64,000 bases of DNA from Uranotaenia lowii (GCF_029784155.1 NC_073691.1:120466226-120530225); one strand, 5' to 3'; shown: positions 20,979 to 33,877, counted from the first letter of the stretch. Numbers and translations are program-made. Notes: generated by a model from the sequence alone, not told the origin.

Positions 20979-21391
20979 ACCGAGGCTTAACGCGATGTGT
21001 GGTGCCGGTGCAGGTTATTCGAAAGGGGAGGGTGATTGGGGTGATCACCACCCGCAGTAGCTTCGGGCAAAAGGAAAACTCATTCGTTCGTTCGAAATTA
21101 TCTCGGCCCGAGCGAATCTCGGCTACAGTCGGACGGAGTGAGTAGTACTGTCATGCGAAATTCAACGCATTGAAAACTGTCACGAAGATATTCCCAAAAC
21201 TGTCACGGAGCTTTAAAAACTTTCATACCCACAAACAAACTCTCGCATGAGGTAAAGCAAGGCATCGCTGTACATCGCACGACCGCTCTTTTTAAAACTG
21301 TCGGGGAGGAAATATTCGGGAAGCTTTCATCGAGGTGCATGTGCGACGTTCGCAAGAAAACTGTCGTTCGCCAGTACTTTTCGGAAGCCTG

Positions 21392-21905
21392 CCCAGATCC
21401 TATGCGTTCCTATTTCTCGGCTCCTTCCAATATCTTGCTGGATTCTTTGAGCACCGCGACTTTTCGCCAGATCAACAGCTTCGAGAACGAAAACGGCCGC
21501 ATGATAGACCTCTGCTTCGTAAACGAAGGCTTCAGGAATCCGACAATTGATTCAGCTCCTGCTCCTCTCGTCAAAGTTGTTTCTCATCATCCAGCTTTAG
21601 TGGTCTCACTCAATGTCGCTAACATTTGCGCCCCCTTAGAGGAAACTGCTTCTTTCTACCAGGTCTTCAAAAACATCGATTACAAAGCAATCTTTTTCAT
21701 ACTAGGTTCCATTGAATCAAAGGAGAACGATCTCTCTTACCCCAATGCTGCCGCTGCGACTTTTTCAAACATACTTAACTACATTGACTCTCCCGTGTTG
21801 CTGGAAGCTATTCCCCTCAGTGTGCGACCCCGAGGATTAAGGAACCAAAATCTGCAGCTCTATGTTCCAATACGAGTGAACAACTACGGAGCCAACAGCG
21901 CTGTA
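21392..21905 (+). pseudogene. Jockey/I-type retrotransposon endonuclease, 3' part
   Basis: Continuing in the frame cut at 12940, this part encodes LLDSLSTATFRQINSF, a GRMIDLCFVN motif and SHHPALVVSL. These are the C-terminal endonuclease motifs of Jockey/I-like elements (substrate-contacting LDL/LCF and the catalytic HH/SDH-type end, here SHH). A short region follows before the TA of the next transposon at 21907. The reverse transcriptase expected downstream is not found in the window, so the copy is truncated as well as interrupted. Confidence 0.8.
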
Positions 21906-21908
21906 ATA

Positions 21909-22933
21909 AAGTCTGTTTCACATAGAATCTGGTCGGATGAAATAGATCATTTCTCCGCAAAGAAATAACGTGCAACAAAAGTAAAAATGTCATTTTGTAG
22001 GGTTTTTATTGCACTTTAAGGAAGAAAATACATAAAAATCATTTGTCAGCTTTTCGGATGAATTTTCGAACTTTTTTTGTGATACCACCCATTATTTTCT
22101 CAACAGTACTGCTGGTAACCTCATTCGCCATTTTGTTCCACCACTTTTCCATTTGAGCGGGTTTTTTCATGGTTCTACCACGTTTCTTCAGTTTGCCCTC
22201 AACTATTGCCCAATATTTCTCGATGGGACGAAAATCCGGAAAATTTATCTGCGAAACCAAACTTGAATCTACCCGTAACATTCCCTTTACGCTTCGCAAA
22301 GTAAAATTTGTTACCGGGTATTTGCCCAAAATCCATTTTGACGTAAGTTTCGACGTCCATCAAAATGCATCCGTTGTACTTGGTCAACACTTTCTCGTAC
22401 AACTTTCTTGCCCTGGTTTTGGCAACCAGGTTTTGTTTCAGCGTCCTGTTGGGATGTTTGCTTGCATGATACGACCGCAAGCTTTCTCGCAAACAAATTC
22501 GTCGAGCTGTACTGTGGTTCGTCTTGAACTTTTTCGCCAAATCACGCAATGAGATTCCGGGATTATTGTGAACTGATCTAATTACCTTTGCTCGCAGCTT
22601 CCGGTCATATGTTCCCCTTTTACGCCTGGTTTGTTTTGCTCGATCCACCGTAAGGGTCTCATGGTAACGTTGCAGCACCGAATTTACAGTCGATTTTGGA
22701 TATTTCAGGAATTTCGCGATCTTTACCCCTGACCACGTCGGTTTCTCTACGTGAGCGTGCAGAATTTTCTCTCGCCATTCGCATTCCATCGTCGATAACT
22801 TTTGACTGACTGTGTTTACCACTAAGTAAACAAACCATCCCGATCAAAACACTGTCAATAGATTCACGATGTGACAATTAGGGGCGCTGCAGTAAATGAA
22901 AAGATGCGACCAGATTCTATGTGAAACAGACTT
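21909..22933 (-). mobile_element. Mariner-like (IS630-Tc1-mariner) transposon, internally deleted
   Basis: Terminal inverted repeats AAGTCTGTTTCACATAGAAT face each other, flanked by the target TA at 21907-21908 and 22934-22935. The 1025-bp element carries a transposase on the minus strand (22039-22822) that has lost its central catalytic segment. It would be mobile only with help from an intact relative. Confidence 0.9.
22039..22822 (-). pseudogene. Mariner-like transposase with central deletion
   Basis: The first 200 residues (22199-22822) contain two helix-turn-helix regions (GVKIAKFLKYPKSTVNSVL and ISLRDLAKKFKTNHSTARR) that bind the terminal repeats. The catalytic core starts at MDVETYVKMDF, where related proteins have MDDETY, so the first catalytic Asp appears changed to Val. 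After FADKF the frame breaks and joins, in another frame (22039-22329), to PDFRPIEKYWAI, which carries the last acidic residue, and a basic C-terminus. The roughly 80 residues holding the second Asp are missing. The FRPIEKYW end resembles mosquito DD37E-type transposases; that subgroup is an inference. Confidence 0.85.
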
Positions 22934-22979
22934 TAGGAATTTTTAACGGCTTTGCCGAGTACTTCGATTTCGACGTTTC

Positions 22980-23065
22980 AAGGGCCACTTTCTTTTTTTT
23001 TATTTATTTGAATAGGTACTAAGCACAAAATTGGCTATCAGCACCAGACCAAAAGGGCCACTTTC
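22980..23065 (-). mobile_element. Short 5'-truncated poly-A retroposon with 13-bp target duplication
   Basis: AAGGGCCACTTTC occurs at 22980-22992 and 23053-23065. The 60 bp between reads on the minus strand as a short 3' end finishing AATAAATAAAAAAAAA, a polyadenylation signal merged with a poly-A tail. It is a heavily truncated LINE- or SINE-type insertion. The source family is not identified. Confidence 0.8.
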
Positions 23066-24655
<1,590 letters not shown>

Positions 24656-25506
24656 GGAAACTTACTTACTTAATGATCCCGCGCCGATCCTCCGGTGCAT
24701 AGGGCCGTGGTAAAAGACCTCCACTGTTGACGATCCGGAGCCAGCGTCTTCACCTGGTCCCAGTCAAGATTCTCGTCGACAGTTCGGATTTCAGCAGCTA
24801 GGCTTCGCCGCCACGAGTTTCTGGGTCTGCCTCTTCTTCGATGACCTTCTGGATTCCAATCTAGCGCCTCTCTGCAAATCTCGTTTTCATCTCTTCGCAG
24901 CGTGTGCCCAATCCATCTCCACTTACGTTCCCGAATCTCGATTTCTAGCGCCCTTTGATGACACCGGCGATGTAGTTCCTCATTCGAGATCCAGTTGCCA
25001 GGCCACCAAGCGCGGATGATATTCCGCAGGCAGCGGTTTACAAATACTTGCAGTTTTCGCGTCGTTACCGCATATGTGCACCAAGCTTCGCACCCGTACA
25101 GCAATACGGATTTGACGTTTGAGTTGAAGATTCGGATTTTTGTTCGTAGAGAGATCTGGCGTGACCGCCAGATGTTTCGGAGACTCGCAAACGCAAATCG
25201 GGCCTTTCTGATCCGTGTTTCGATGTCTTTTCTGGTACCACCATCAGGCGTAATCTGGCTACCAAGATACTGGAAGCACTCCACTTTCTCAACTTGTTGC
25301 CCAGCTACCATGAAACTGGAGGGATTTCCTGTGTTGATCTCCATCGACTTGGTCTTTCCGACATTGACTTTGAGACCTGCTGCCTTGGAACTTTCGGTGA
25401 GGTCGTCGAGTTTGCTCTGCATATCTGGTTGTGTTTGGGCGAGCAAAACAATATCGTCAGCCAGGTCAAGGTCGTTCAATTGCTCCATTGTTGAAGGATT
25501 CCACAA
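24656..25506 (-). pseudogene. RTE-type reverse transcriptase, 5'-truncated C-terminal part
   Basis: An open frame of about 278 residues starts just before the reverse transcriptase catalytic motif (DLADDIVLLAQ, residues 14-24). It continues through GLKVNVGKTKSM, FQYLGSQITPDGGT and LLYGCEAW, the thumb and connection motifs, to a basic C-terminus and a natural stop at 24670-24672. Everything upstream, including the endonuclease and fingers, is missing, which is typical of incomplete target-primed reverse transcription. After the stop the minus strand has a very short 3' tail with TAAG repeats, as in RTE-clade elements. This fragment has no stops, so it is fairly young. Clade placement is from motif style only. 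Confidence 0.85.
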
Positions 25507-26604
25507 TTGTATAAAGGTTCGATATCATGAGATACCAAATTGCATTAAGAATATTTTAAAAGCTGGATGCGTTTTTAATGGATAATTATGAAAGAATTCA
25601 AGCGTTAACTCTCTACTGCATGAATTATGAATCCGTTGAGAAAACAAATAACTAAGAATAACTAATAACTAAGAAATTTATGTGAAAAAACAAAAATTTT
25701 TTTTGATGATTTTTTTTTCAATACTGTAAGAAATGAGATGATTTTTTATGTGTTATAATTTAAGGGCCTGCTGAAAATTAAAACTCGAAAATCTTGGGCG
25801 AAACAAAGTGCTTGTCGCGGAGATCGTTCAAACTAATGTTGAAGGGTTGTTGTAACTTTAATTAGGTTTCAAAAAGCTCGGGTAAGACGTCAAGTGAAGA
25901 GGCATGTCCCGAGGTTTATTAAAATCAATGTTGTAGGGTTCTGAATTTTGAATTTACTACATCTTCTTCTTCTATATTTGAAGGGTGGGTGAGCCAAATT
26001 TCACCATATTTTGTCAGAGATTTTTAAGATTTTATATAAGTATCTTATTTTTAATTCTTCGATATACAATTTTTAGGTAACTAAGTTCCATTTTTTTTCT
26101 GAAATCTGTTATGGTTTGAAAAAATTATTTCAAACTTTAACTACACAAAAAATATGATATTTATTGAAGCGTGTCGATGGCACTAATTGTTCCAAATGTT
26201 AACATTTGGGTGATCCTAATTATGGACATATGAAAAAACATGTGTCTGCGTACCCAATATTACACTATTTGTTCCTGGTTTTGCAGATGAGTCTGTATTT
26301 TTTATGTTTTTATGATAAAATCTTAAAACTCGCCTTTTCATAACATTTATATCATTTTTTAATTATGAATAGAGAAATAAGGGCTATTAAAATCCTATAC
26401 AATATTTCTTTATGATAGTTTCGAAGAAAGTAGTGGATGGTGAGCTTATTTAAATTCAAACTTCACCTTTTCCAAAGGATACATTAATTATCTTTCAATA
26501 AGTAGAAAATTCAATGCAATGGATACAAATAAGTGCCGTCAAACGGGGAATCATACAACAGCATGGTTAGATGTAACATTCGTGTACCAATTTTTATATT
26601 AACA
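25507..26604. other. AT-rich unassigned sequence with one perfect palindrome
   Basis: There is no coding content. At 26192-26209 lies an 18-bp perfect palindrome, CCAAATGTTAACATTTGG, of unknown significance. Confidence 0.35.
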
Positions 26605-26974
26605 CTAGCTGATCCCGTACGAGTTCCGTTTCGCATTTACTTTTGATATCAGATGAGGAGTTTGTGTTTGAATGGTTATTGTATTGAAATTTTTTTTCAC
26701 GATAGTAATGCATAAAATATTAAACACTACACTGCTGGAAATAAGTATGAAGACAAGCTGTATATAGGGTACTTTCCTGTGATTATTCAATTCCACACTT
26801 GTTCACGGTAGATTCATAGAAGAATGCCATTTCTTGAAATACAGTTTTTTCTCAAGATTCATGCATTTTAAAATAAATATGCTCTAAAAATGGATTTTCG
26901 GGTTGGAAATAAGTATAAAGACAAAGCCTATTTTATTAAAAAAAAACACGTTTTTATTGATCTGATTTTCAAAA

Positions 26975-27805
26975 ACAAAGGACTTTATAATGTGTAGCAT
27001 CGCCTTTCTTGGCAATGACTTCTTGCAATCGTCATGGCATAGAAGTTATGAAGCTTTTCAAAACGTTCGGATCCAGATTAAACCATTCGTCCTGAATCGC
27101 CATTTAAATTTGTCCAGCCGTTTCATAACTTCGGCCATGCTTGAAAATGTTACGGGAGAGAAGCCCCCAAACGTTCTCGATCGGATTTCGTTCCGGGCTG
27201 CAGGCTGGCCACTCCAAAAGAGGGATGTTGTGATGTTCCGAGAACTCTTTCGTAGCTCTGGACGCATGGCAGGCAGCATTGTCTTGTTGGAAAACCATGT
27301 TTTCGCCTATAAAATTTTCCGAAAATGGAACAAGAACTTCTTCTCATAGCTGGCAATACATCAGTGAGTCCATCCGGGTAGAGATGAGTTTCTTTCCAGC
27401 CATGCTTATGCCGGCACAGATCATGACAGATCCTCCACCAAAGTTTTGTTACTCTCTCGTAGGCCTTTCTGCCTCTTGTCGTACCAGCGGCTGCTAAAAC
27501 CATCTGGCCCGTCTAGGTTGGCTGGCCCGTCTTTCTCTCGTTACTTAAAACCACATTTGACCACTCTTGGTCCCAAAATTGGTACTTTTCGGCAAAAGCA
27601 AAACGGGCTTTTTTGTGACGAGGAAGAAGTCTTGGTACAGGCGTTTTTTTTTTAAGGAAACATTTGGATCGTCTTTGAGAACTTGCCGAATCCAACGCCC
27701 AGATACTGTCAGCTTCATCTCCGCCTTGATTTCCTCAGTATCTACTCTTCCCTTCTCATAATCGCTCAAAGGGCTATTTTTTGTCATTTTTCCTGCAAAT
27801 ATCAA
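26975..27805 (-). pseudogene. Tc3-like DD34E transposase, broken
   Basis: Pieces in several frames read, N to C: MTKNSPLSDYEKGRV; a helix-turn-helix remnant with TVSGRWIRQVL; WSNVVLSNERK, where relatives have SDE; FQQDNAACHAS with the second catalytic Asp; CSPERNPIENVWG with the final Glu 34 residues later; and a C-terminal NVLKSFITSMP segment (26990-27110). At least three frameshifts, one stop and loss of much of the DNA-binding domain make it inactive. The D-x34-E spacing and the QQDNAACH motif place it with Tc1/Tc3 proteins, which cut and paste DNA at TA sites. Confidence 0.85.
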
Positions 27806-28085
27806 ATAATATGTAAAAACCTTCTCAAATGATGTTTTCTTTCTTTGTTACCATCAATTCACTTCGTATTTAGCAAAACTTTTCACTTTCAGCGTAAAAA
27901 ATATCCCCCGCGAGCGAAATTGAACAGAAGCAAACAGCTGTCTTGACCTACTTATTTTCAGGCGCAAAACGGAAATAATTATACTCAAACACGCATACAT
28001 GCATTCTAACCCATTCTGACACACAGATAATATACAACTCACCACTACATTTACATGGGCGATGGGCGCGCTCGCAATCCTGGTA

Positions 28086-28936
28086 GGGGAAAAGTTCATA
28101 TAACGCCTCATGTGGCTAATACGCGCCACCCTTGTTTTGAAGAATCTGAAACATTTTAAGCCTGCAAAATATTACCAATTTGTTTTAAATGCTGTGATTG
28201 GTCATGGCAAGTATGAATTTTTCCTTAAAATGCCGCTGTGTCGTGATAATTTCACAATTTAGGTTTTTCTTCATTTCGATCTAAATTTTAAAACACTTTC
28301 AATAAGGTGTCACCAAGCAGAGAAATACGAATAAGACAATATTTTCTGACACATCGATAGAGGAGAATCTTAACTATGATTTAATGCTAAAAAATCATAC
28401 TGAACTCGCTAAGGTATGCTTTTTATGGGTATGTTCTATCACGGCCCATGCGCTCGTTATAACGCGCCAATCGTAATAGGCTGAAAATAGCATTAATTTT
28501 TCAAAAAGGCCAATTTTCATTAAAAATGAACAAAAAGTCTAAAACCATATTTTGAGGGTCAATTCAGCCCAAAAAATCAATTTTATTTTTTTTTTAATTT
28601 TGATTAGTCCATTTTGATTTTCTTTTCAGTCAAAGTGTCTGTAAGTATTGGTGTGTTTTCGGTCTTCGGCTGCTTTCGGGTGTTTTCGGCTGCTAGGCGC
28701 GTATTGAATACACAGCGGCGCGTATTGACAACACAGTTTTGTTCTGTGGCTTTGAATGTGGTTTTTAAAAATCAAGTTTTGTTAGCAACTATTGCTATTT
28801 GAGTAATAAAAAATCATAGGCATTTGTAGAAAACAATTTTCTTCAACGATCACACCCATTTTTAACACTATTTGTTCGTGGAATACATAGAAAATCAGCG
28901 ATTCGCTTAGGTAGCGCATAATAGGGCATGTTCCCC
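28086..28936. mobile_element. GGGGAA-ended TA element, copy A
   Basis: The 851-bp element has ends GGGGAAAAGTTC and (inverted) GGGGAACATGCCC between TA at 28084-28085 and 28937-28938. The interior repeats the motif ACGCGCC or its complement (GCTAATACGCGCC, TATAACGCGCC, GGCGCGTATTG). No transposase is encoded. An inverted copy lies at 39830-40688. Confidence 0.85.
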
Positions 28937-30115
28937 TATACGATTTCTCGTGTATTAAACAGAGAAAGCAATAGCCTTCACTCCAATTTCACTCCGATTA
29001 GCTGTCATTCTTATGGAAGTCTGTGTAAGAGTAAAGAGCAAGGTTTATTCTTTTTAGCCAAGGGGATGAAGGAAGCAAACATTTACGTACCAAGTTTCCA
29101 GTCAAGAAACCCGCAGGAAGAAGAAAATTGAAACGATTGATACACGTATATGGGCAACATGGCCGTCTTCATTGCAACAATTTTAACCAGAGCCGATTTT
29201 TTAATAATCCTTAAAATGATATCTGCGGCTCGGGAATGTCAATCAAAGGGATCTTTGGTAACATTAATAAATTATGGTTGGGCACAAAATGCAGAGTTTT
29301 CAGTATAATCCTTGCTAAAATTGATTTTAAATTTGCAGTATGACAACAACAGATGCGTTTGGCAACCAAAATGTAACCCTATTTCGAGTCTGTTATGGGG
29401 TGAAGTGTTTAATTTCGGGAACCACACTGACGTTCTGGTACCAAAAATTTGGTACGGTGCGTTTGTATGCGATTTGACAGCTGGTTCAGTCCTCTGTTTT
29501 TAGCAGGCCCAAGCCCAATTGACTATCATTCGGTTGCAGTTGTTTACACTGTAAACGTAAGAGCAGTAAAAACTATGTTGTCTTTATACTTATTTCCAGT
29601 AGTATATTTATGAACGACCTTTTTGCTTATCTCTAAAAAAACACCCGTGTACGAATTTTCGTCTTGTTTGGATTCATGTGATTATTATTCATATTATAAT
29701 TAAATATTATATAATAACTAAAATATTGTAAAAACAATCAACAGTTAACATGAACGACTTCTTCCCCTGTCGTCTGATACAATTACTATGGACGACCCCT
29801 TCCGCCGACCCCTGAACTAAAATTTGACTTCTTGAATCGAATGCCCCCCCCCCCCTCCCCCACAGAATTCGAGATGTGAAATCGATTGCTCGTTCCGGAA
29901 AACTTATGTGGGCAAATTTCCATCACAATCCGATGTATAATATCGCTAAAACAGTATTTGTGTTGTGTGGACGACCGCTTTTGCCGCCCCCTGACCCAAA
30001 ATTCGACTCCCGGAATCGGTTGCTCGAGTCTCAAAACTTCCATGTACAAAATTTTATCTTAATCTCAATATCACAGAAACAGTGAAAAGTGCATATGGTC
30101 AACCCCCTAAAATGA

Positions 30116-30960
30116 ATCATCAATCGGCTAGTGAAGAAAAAAGTTATTAATGAGAAACCAATATTTTTTGTTCCTCCCGAGCATAAAACCTTAAATTTAT
30201 ATTCTCGTTTGAGATTCAAGCAAACCCTACCCATGGTCAGATCTTTCTGAAATTTGGCATGTGACCTTCTGGTAAGCTAATAAATAATTTTGACTTAGAG
30301 CGAGTGAGATTAACCATGTTTGATACTTCCTTCCTACACTATGATTAGTATACCGCGGTTCGTTAAATTATAAAAAAAAAATTACTGTTCTGGTAAAATA
30401 ACCGTAACTTCTTGAATTTTCAACCGATTTTGATAAATAACCACTTGAGTTCTTTTTTAAGAATTCACACTTAAGACCATAAAAAATTCAGATTTTCTAA
30501 ATGTTACCATCGAGTCTAAAACTTTCGCTTAAACTAAATTTTCTCTAAAAAAAAATGTGTTTTTAATAATTTCTTCTATCATGAAGTCACTAATATCAAC
30601 AATACTGTTGATGATGCGCAAAAATGATGTTCAGATGATCGATAGCAAACTTGTTCACTTTGCAGAAAAAAGATTTCAAGCTACTGTTATGCAGTCCGAG
30701 ATATTTTAATCTACGTACAAGTACTATTTTTTATTTGGAACATATCTCAAAAACTGTTCTACTGAGAATTTTTTTAATTTCATTTTTGGATTCATCTCCC
30801 GTTTTCACATTAAAAATAAAGGTCGTCAATGAAGTTCACGGGTTTTTTTAACTTTGTAAACTAGTGTAATCAACCCGAAAGGATAAAGTTTAAATATGAG
30901 TATTTTCACATTGAATCAAATATGGTGTAAAATCGCATAAAATTTTTTTACAAAACCTGA
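30116..30960. other. AT-rich unassigned sequence
   Basis: No gene or clear element end is visible. The right part may belong to the degenerate CCGTAA-family copy that is clear from about 30970. Confidence 0.3.
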
Positions 30961-30969
30961 GATTCACTG

Positions 30970-31290
30970 TTATTACTAAAATCATGAAGAAAAAAAGTTG
31001 TTCTTTCACATTAAACAAGCCGTTAGCTTCTAAATGCTTTTTGGTATCATCAGGAGAGCTGTTTGTATGCGAGCCTTGGAAAAATAGATATTAAAAGATT
31101 TTGAAATTAGATTTTTTACTTACAGAAAAAAATTCAAATACAAACCAAGTTTTGCCTATTTGATACTCAATTGATAGGCTTTCAAACGTAGAAAACAGTT
31201 TTCAAAAGTTAAAACTATAGACTGAGTTATTGATGATAATGTGGAAAAGTTCATTGTTGGTCATATTTACCCCGGTGATCAAAGTTACCG
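30970..31290 (+). mobile_element. Degenerate copy of the CCGTAA-ended element
   Basis: Phrases such as CTAAATGCTTTTTGGTATCA, GATAGGCTTTCAAACGTAG and TGATGATAATGTGGAAAAG are shared in the same order with 42200-42640 and 37090-37330. It closes with TACCCCGGTGATCAAAGTTA, a diverged right end. The left part is lost or too diverged to see. Confidence 0.6.
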
Positions 31291-31691
31291 CAAAGGTACT
31301 GCAAGATTGAACGTTCAACAATTAAAACATTGGCGTTTTCTGTGATCCAATGATTAAACACTTTAATTTCTAAAATTTTCAGAAAAAAAAGAGATGATTA
31401 AGGATGCCACTCTTCCAGAAAGCATTGAAGAATACTTATTGTTATGATATTACTATAGAGTTTTATTTTGTTTTTTATCCAATTTTTCTGCCAGCCAAAA
31501 TATGGCTGTTTTCTTCATCTAGTCAAAAAATCATGTCTATATTTGAACACATATTAGATTTTCGCAGATTTTGGCTCTAAGTGTCCGAAATTCTTGATAA
31601 AAAATTTGAACAGAGGTAGAAAATGCTTCGGAAGTGGCACAACGATTATTGTTTGATTTTCCTACAGTAAATAATCGTTTTAATTGGTTTA
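31291..31691. other. Unassigned sequence before the Tc1 element
   Basis: AT-rich, with no recognised feature. Confidence 0.3.
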
Positions 31692-33346
31692 CAGTGAGGG
31701 GCAAAATAAAGTGTCCAAATTATTTTTTTTCAATTTCTTTCATTTTTCTGGTTAAAATTCAACGAAAACGCATCGTAATCATTTTTAAAATATTGTTTAT
31801 TATGTTCTTTTCAATTTTTTTTAATGTTGCGCTGTTAAAAAAATAAAGTTTTTCTGATAGAAAAAAAAACAGTTAATATTCCAAAAAAAACAGGGGCAAA
31901 ATAAAGTGTCCAGATCGGTACAGCTTCAAATTGATTCAAACTGAAGGCAAACAAGAACTATTTAATAATGGGTATGGCCTCCTTCGGCCTTCAACACCTC
32001 CTACAAGTGCTTCGGTATACTTTCAACAAGGTTGTGCAAGTGTTGTGGGTCGAGTTCCTCCCACGCATGCTTCATGGCATCAAAATAAGTATTTTTAATT
32101 TGTCACACCAGTCTTATCAATCAGAGCATCGAGGATGGCCCACAGATTTTCGATGGGGTTCAGATCAGGACTTTGTGGGGGCCATTCAAGGGCTTTTATG
32201 CGGCAGGAACGGGAAAATGACTTCATCAGATTGGCCGTATGCTTCGGATCGTTATTCTGCTGTAAAACGAAGCGCTCTTCGAGGCCCGTCTTGATGAGGG
32301 GTACCTCGAGGTTTTCCCGCAGGATATTGGAATATGACTCAGCTGTCATGATTCCGTCAATTTTTACCAAATTGCCCACCCCACCCCGAGAAAAGCACCC
32401 CCACACCATCACGTTACCTCCTCCGTGCTTGACTGTTCTTTGGATATGGCAATCTTGGAGCTCCTCACCCGACTTGCGCCACATATGATCCCGCTTCTTC
32501 CGGTTGAATAGCTCGAATTTGGATTCGTCGGCCACAACAATGTTTTCCAGTACTCGAGCCGTTTATCGGCGTGTTCCTTGACGAACTTGAGCCGCTTAGC
32601 CTTGTTCACCTGGCTGATGAAAGGCTTTCTCACTGCGATCTTTCTATGGTACTCCTTTGCATGGATGCGGCGACGGATAGTACAACGCAATACCGAAAAT
32701 TGGAGCTCTTCCTGTATCTGCCGGATCGTTATTATTGCTTTTTTCTTCACTTCAAGAATGATTTTCTTGACCGTTCTGGCATCTGTCTTGGGCTTCAGTC
32801 CTCTTCCTGAGCGATCCATCTCCGATCCGAACCTTTTCATCTTCTTCATGATTTTTGATACCACTGTCTTGCTGATTTCGTAGTTCTTGGCCACTTCCCG
32901 GTGCGTTTGACCGTTATTCACATCACGAACAACCAGTTTCCGGATGGACAACGGAATGGAACCAGAAATTTATGCGTTCTCCATATTTTACAACTTATTC
33001 GAATGTAGACTCCTGTTTGAATACTCCAGAGCCAAGCCAGTTGTTTATGCAACGTCAAAATACACAAAACAAACAAATTCGAAGGGCCTCGCGATGGAAA
33101 CTTATCGAAATTATATACATTTTTGAGTTGGACACTTTATTTTGCCCATTTTTTTTGGAATATTATTTGTTTTTTTTCTATCAGAAAAACTTTCTTTTTT
33201 TACCAGCGCAACATTAACAAAAATTAAAAAGAACATAATAAACAATATTTTAAAAATGATTACGATGTGTTTTCGGTGAATTTCAACCAGAAAAATGAAA
33301 GAAATGATAAAAAAATAGTTTGGACACTTTATTTTGCCCCTCACTG
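31692..33346 (-). mobile_element. Tc1-like transposon with IR/DR termini
   Basis: A 1655-bp element flanked by TA (31690-31691 and 33347-33348). The terminal inverted repeats are about 225 bp long and well conserved. Each contains the probable transposase-binding phrase GGGGCAAAATAAAGTGTCC twice or nearly so: at the very end (31697 left; 33323-33341 right) and again at the inner edge (31893 left; 33124 right). This outer/inner arrangement is the IR/DR architecture known from Sleeping Beauty-like Tc1 elements. The transposase on the minus strand has a frameshift and a changed catalytic residue. Confidence 0.92.
32095..32951 (-). pseudogene. Tc1 DD34E transposase with frameshift and D-to-N change
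   Basis: The N-terminal part (32409-32951) has paired helix-turn-helix domains (THREVAKNYEISKTVVSKIM and ITIRQIQEELQFSV) that bind the terminal repeats. A frameshift near 32520 separates it from the catalytic part (32095-32535): ADESKFELF with the first Asp, GGGNVMVWGCFS, FVLQQNNDPKHTA and PDLNPIENLW. In Tc1 proteins the second motif is QQDNDPKH. Here the catalytic Asp is Asn, and it lies exactly 34 residues before the final Glu. Total length, about 285-300 residues, is near full. The start codon is unclear. With a frameshift and a dead active site this copy cannot supply transposase. Confidence 0.9.
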
Positions 33347-33348
33347 TA

Positions 33349-33877
33349 TATTTTATTAGTGTTCAATATATGGCACCTGTGTAATAACTAGTGCTTCTAG
33401 CCAAATTTTTAACAATCCGCATTTAACTAAAAACCCGGTGAGTCAGAAAACTATTTTTTTGTAAAATTAAAGTTAACATGATCCGTTACATTTTTTTTTT
33501 CAAGACATATTTATTCCAAGTTGAAAACGAAACGCCCAGCCAACATGAAATCGTAATAGAAATGATAATCCAAATCGATTAGTAACACATTTTCAAAAAC
33601 CGCCGTAAAAAAGTTGGTATTGAGTAAATTTCCATCATTCATTTACGACAAGCTTTGCCCAAAAAAGTTAAATCGGATAGCAGTTTATTCAATTCGTAAA
33701 TATGTCTCCAAAAAGTTGAGAATATGCTAATTCGACATTTACGATTTGAGTGAACTGATTTACGATAAATGGGCGGTCCTTCAATTGAAACTCTCTCCGG
33801 TTTCTTCCTTTGACCGGTTCGTAAAAAGAAAATCTGACCTATAGAGCTATAGCGTGTATCATATCAACTGATGAATT
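33349..33877. other. Unassigned sequence
   Basis: No coding frame or repeat was recognised. Confidence 0.3.

Larger units (their letters stand above)
12941..21391. mobile_element. Outer TIR transposon, hAT- or P-like, non-autonomous
   Basis: An 18-bp perfect terminal inverted repeat, CAGGCTTCCGAAAAGTAC, starts at 12941 and recurs inverted ending at 21391. An 8-bp near-perfect target duplication flanks it. Subterminal regions of both arms share CTGTCACG-type motifs, probable transposase-binding sites. Most of the length is a younger hAT-like insertion (13303-20897). The element's own sequence is only about 850 bp and encodes no transposase. An 8-bp duplication with a CAG start fits hAT best, but P-like elements also make 8-bp duplications. 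Confidence 0.85.
26730..29604 (-). mobile_element. Tc3-like DNA transposon, degenerate
   Basis: Termini share CTGGAAATAAGTAT(A/G)AAGACAA in inverted orientation, flanked by TA at 26728-26729 and 29605-29606. A second copy of the terminal motif at 26903-26926 lies inside the left arm. The left half encodes a broken DD34E transposase. The right part contains a smaller TA-flanked element (28086-28936) and about 650 bp unlike the left arm. Confidence 0.8.
26605..30115 (-). mobile_element. Second Helitron-like element (older, interrupted)
   Basis: At 26605 the plus strand reads CTAGCTGATCCCGTACG, so the minus strand ends CGGGATCAGCTAG followed by T, the same 3' end type as the array at 53 kb. The interior resumes after the Tc3-like insertion (26730-29604) with tandemly related blocks containing (A/T)GGACGACC...GACCC and TTGACTTCTTGAATCG, near 29789 and 29968. 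The 5' end (TC) was not found, so the right boundary is approximate. No Rep/helicase is encoded. Confidence 0.55.

Noticed and set aside
20763..20990. Two mirrored small proteins on opposite strands
   Set aside because: They arise from the perfect hairpin at 20911-20978, which reads similarly on both strands.
21339..21968. Single intact 209-residue gene
   Set aside because: The first part translates the outer transposon's terminal repeat and the last part the mariner-like terminal repeat. Only the middle is the endonuclease fragment.
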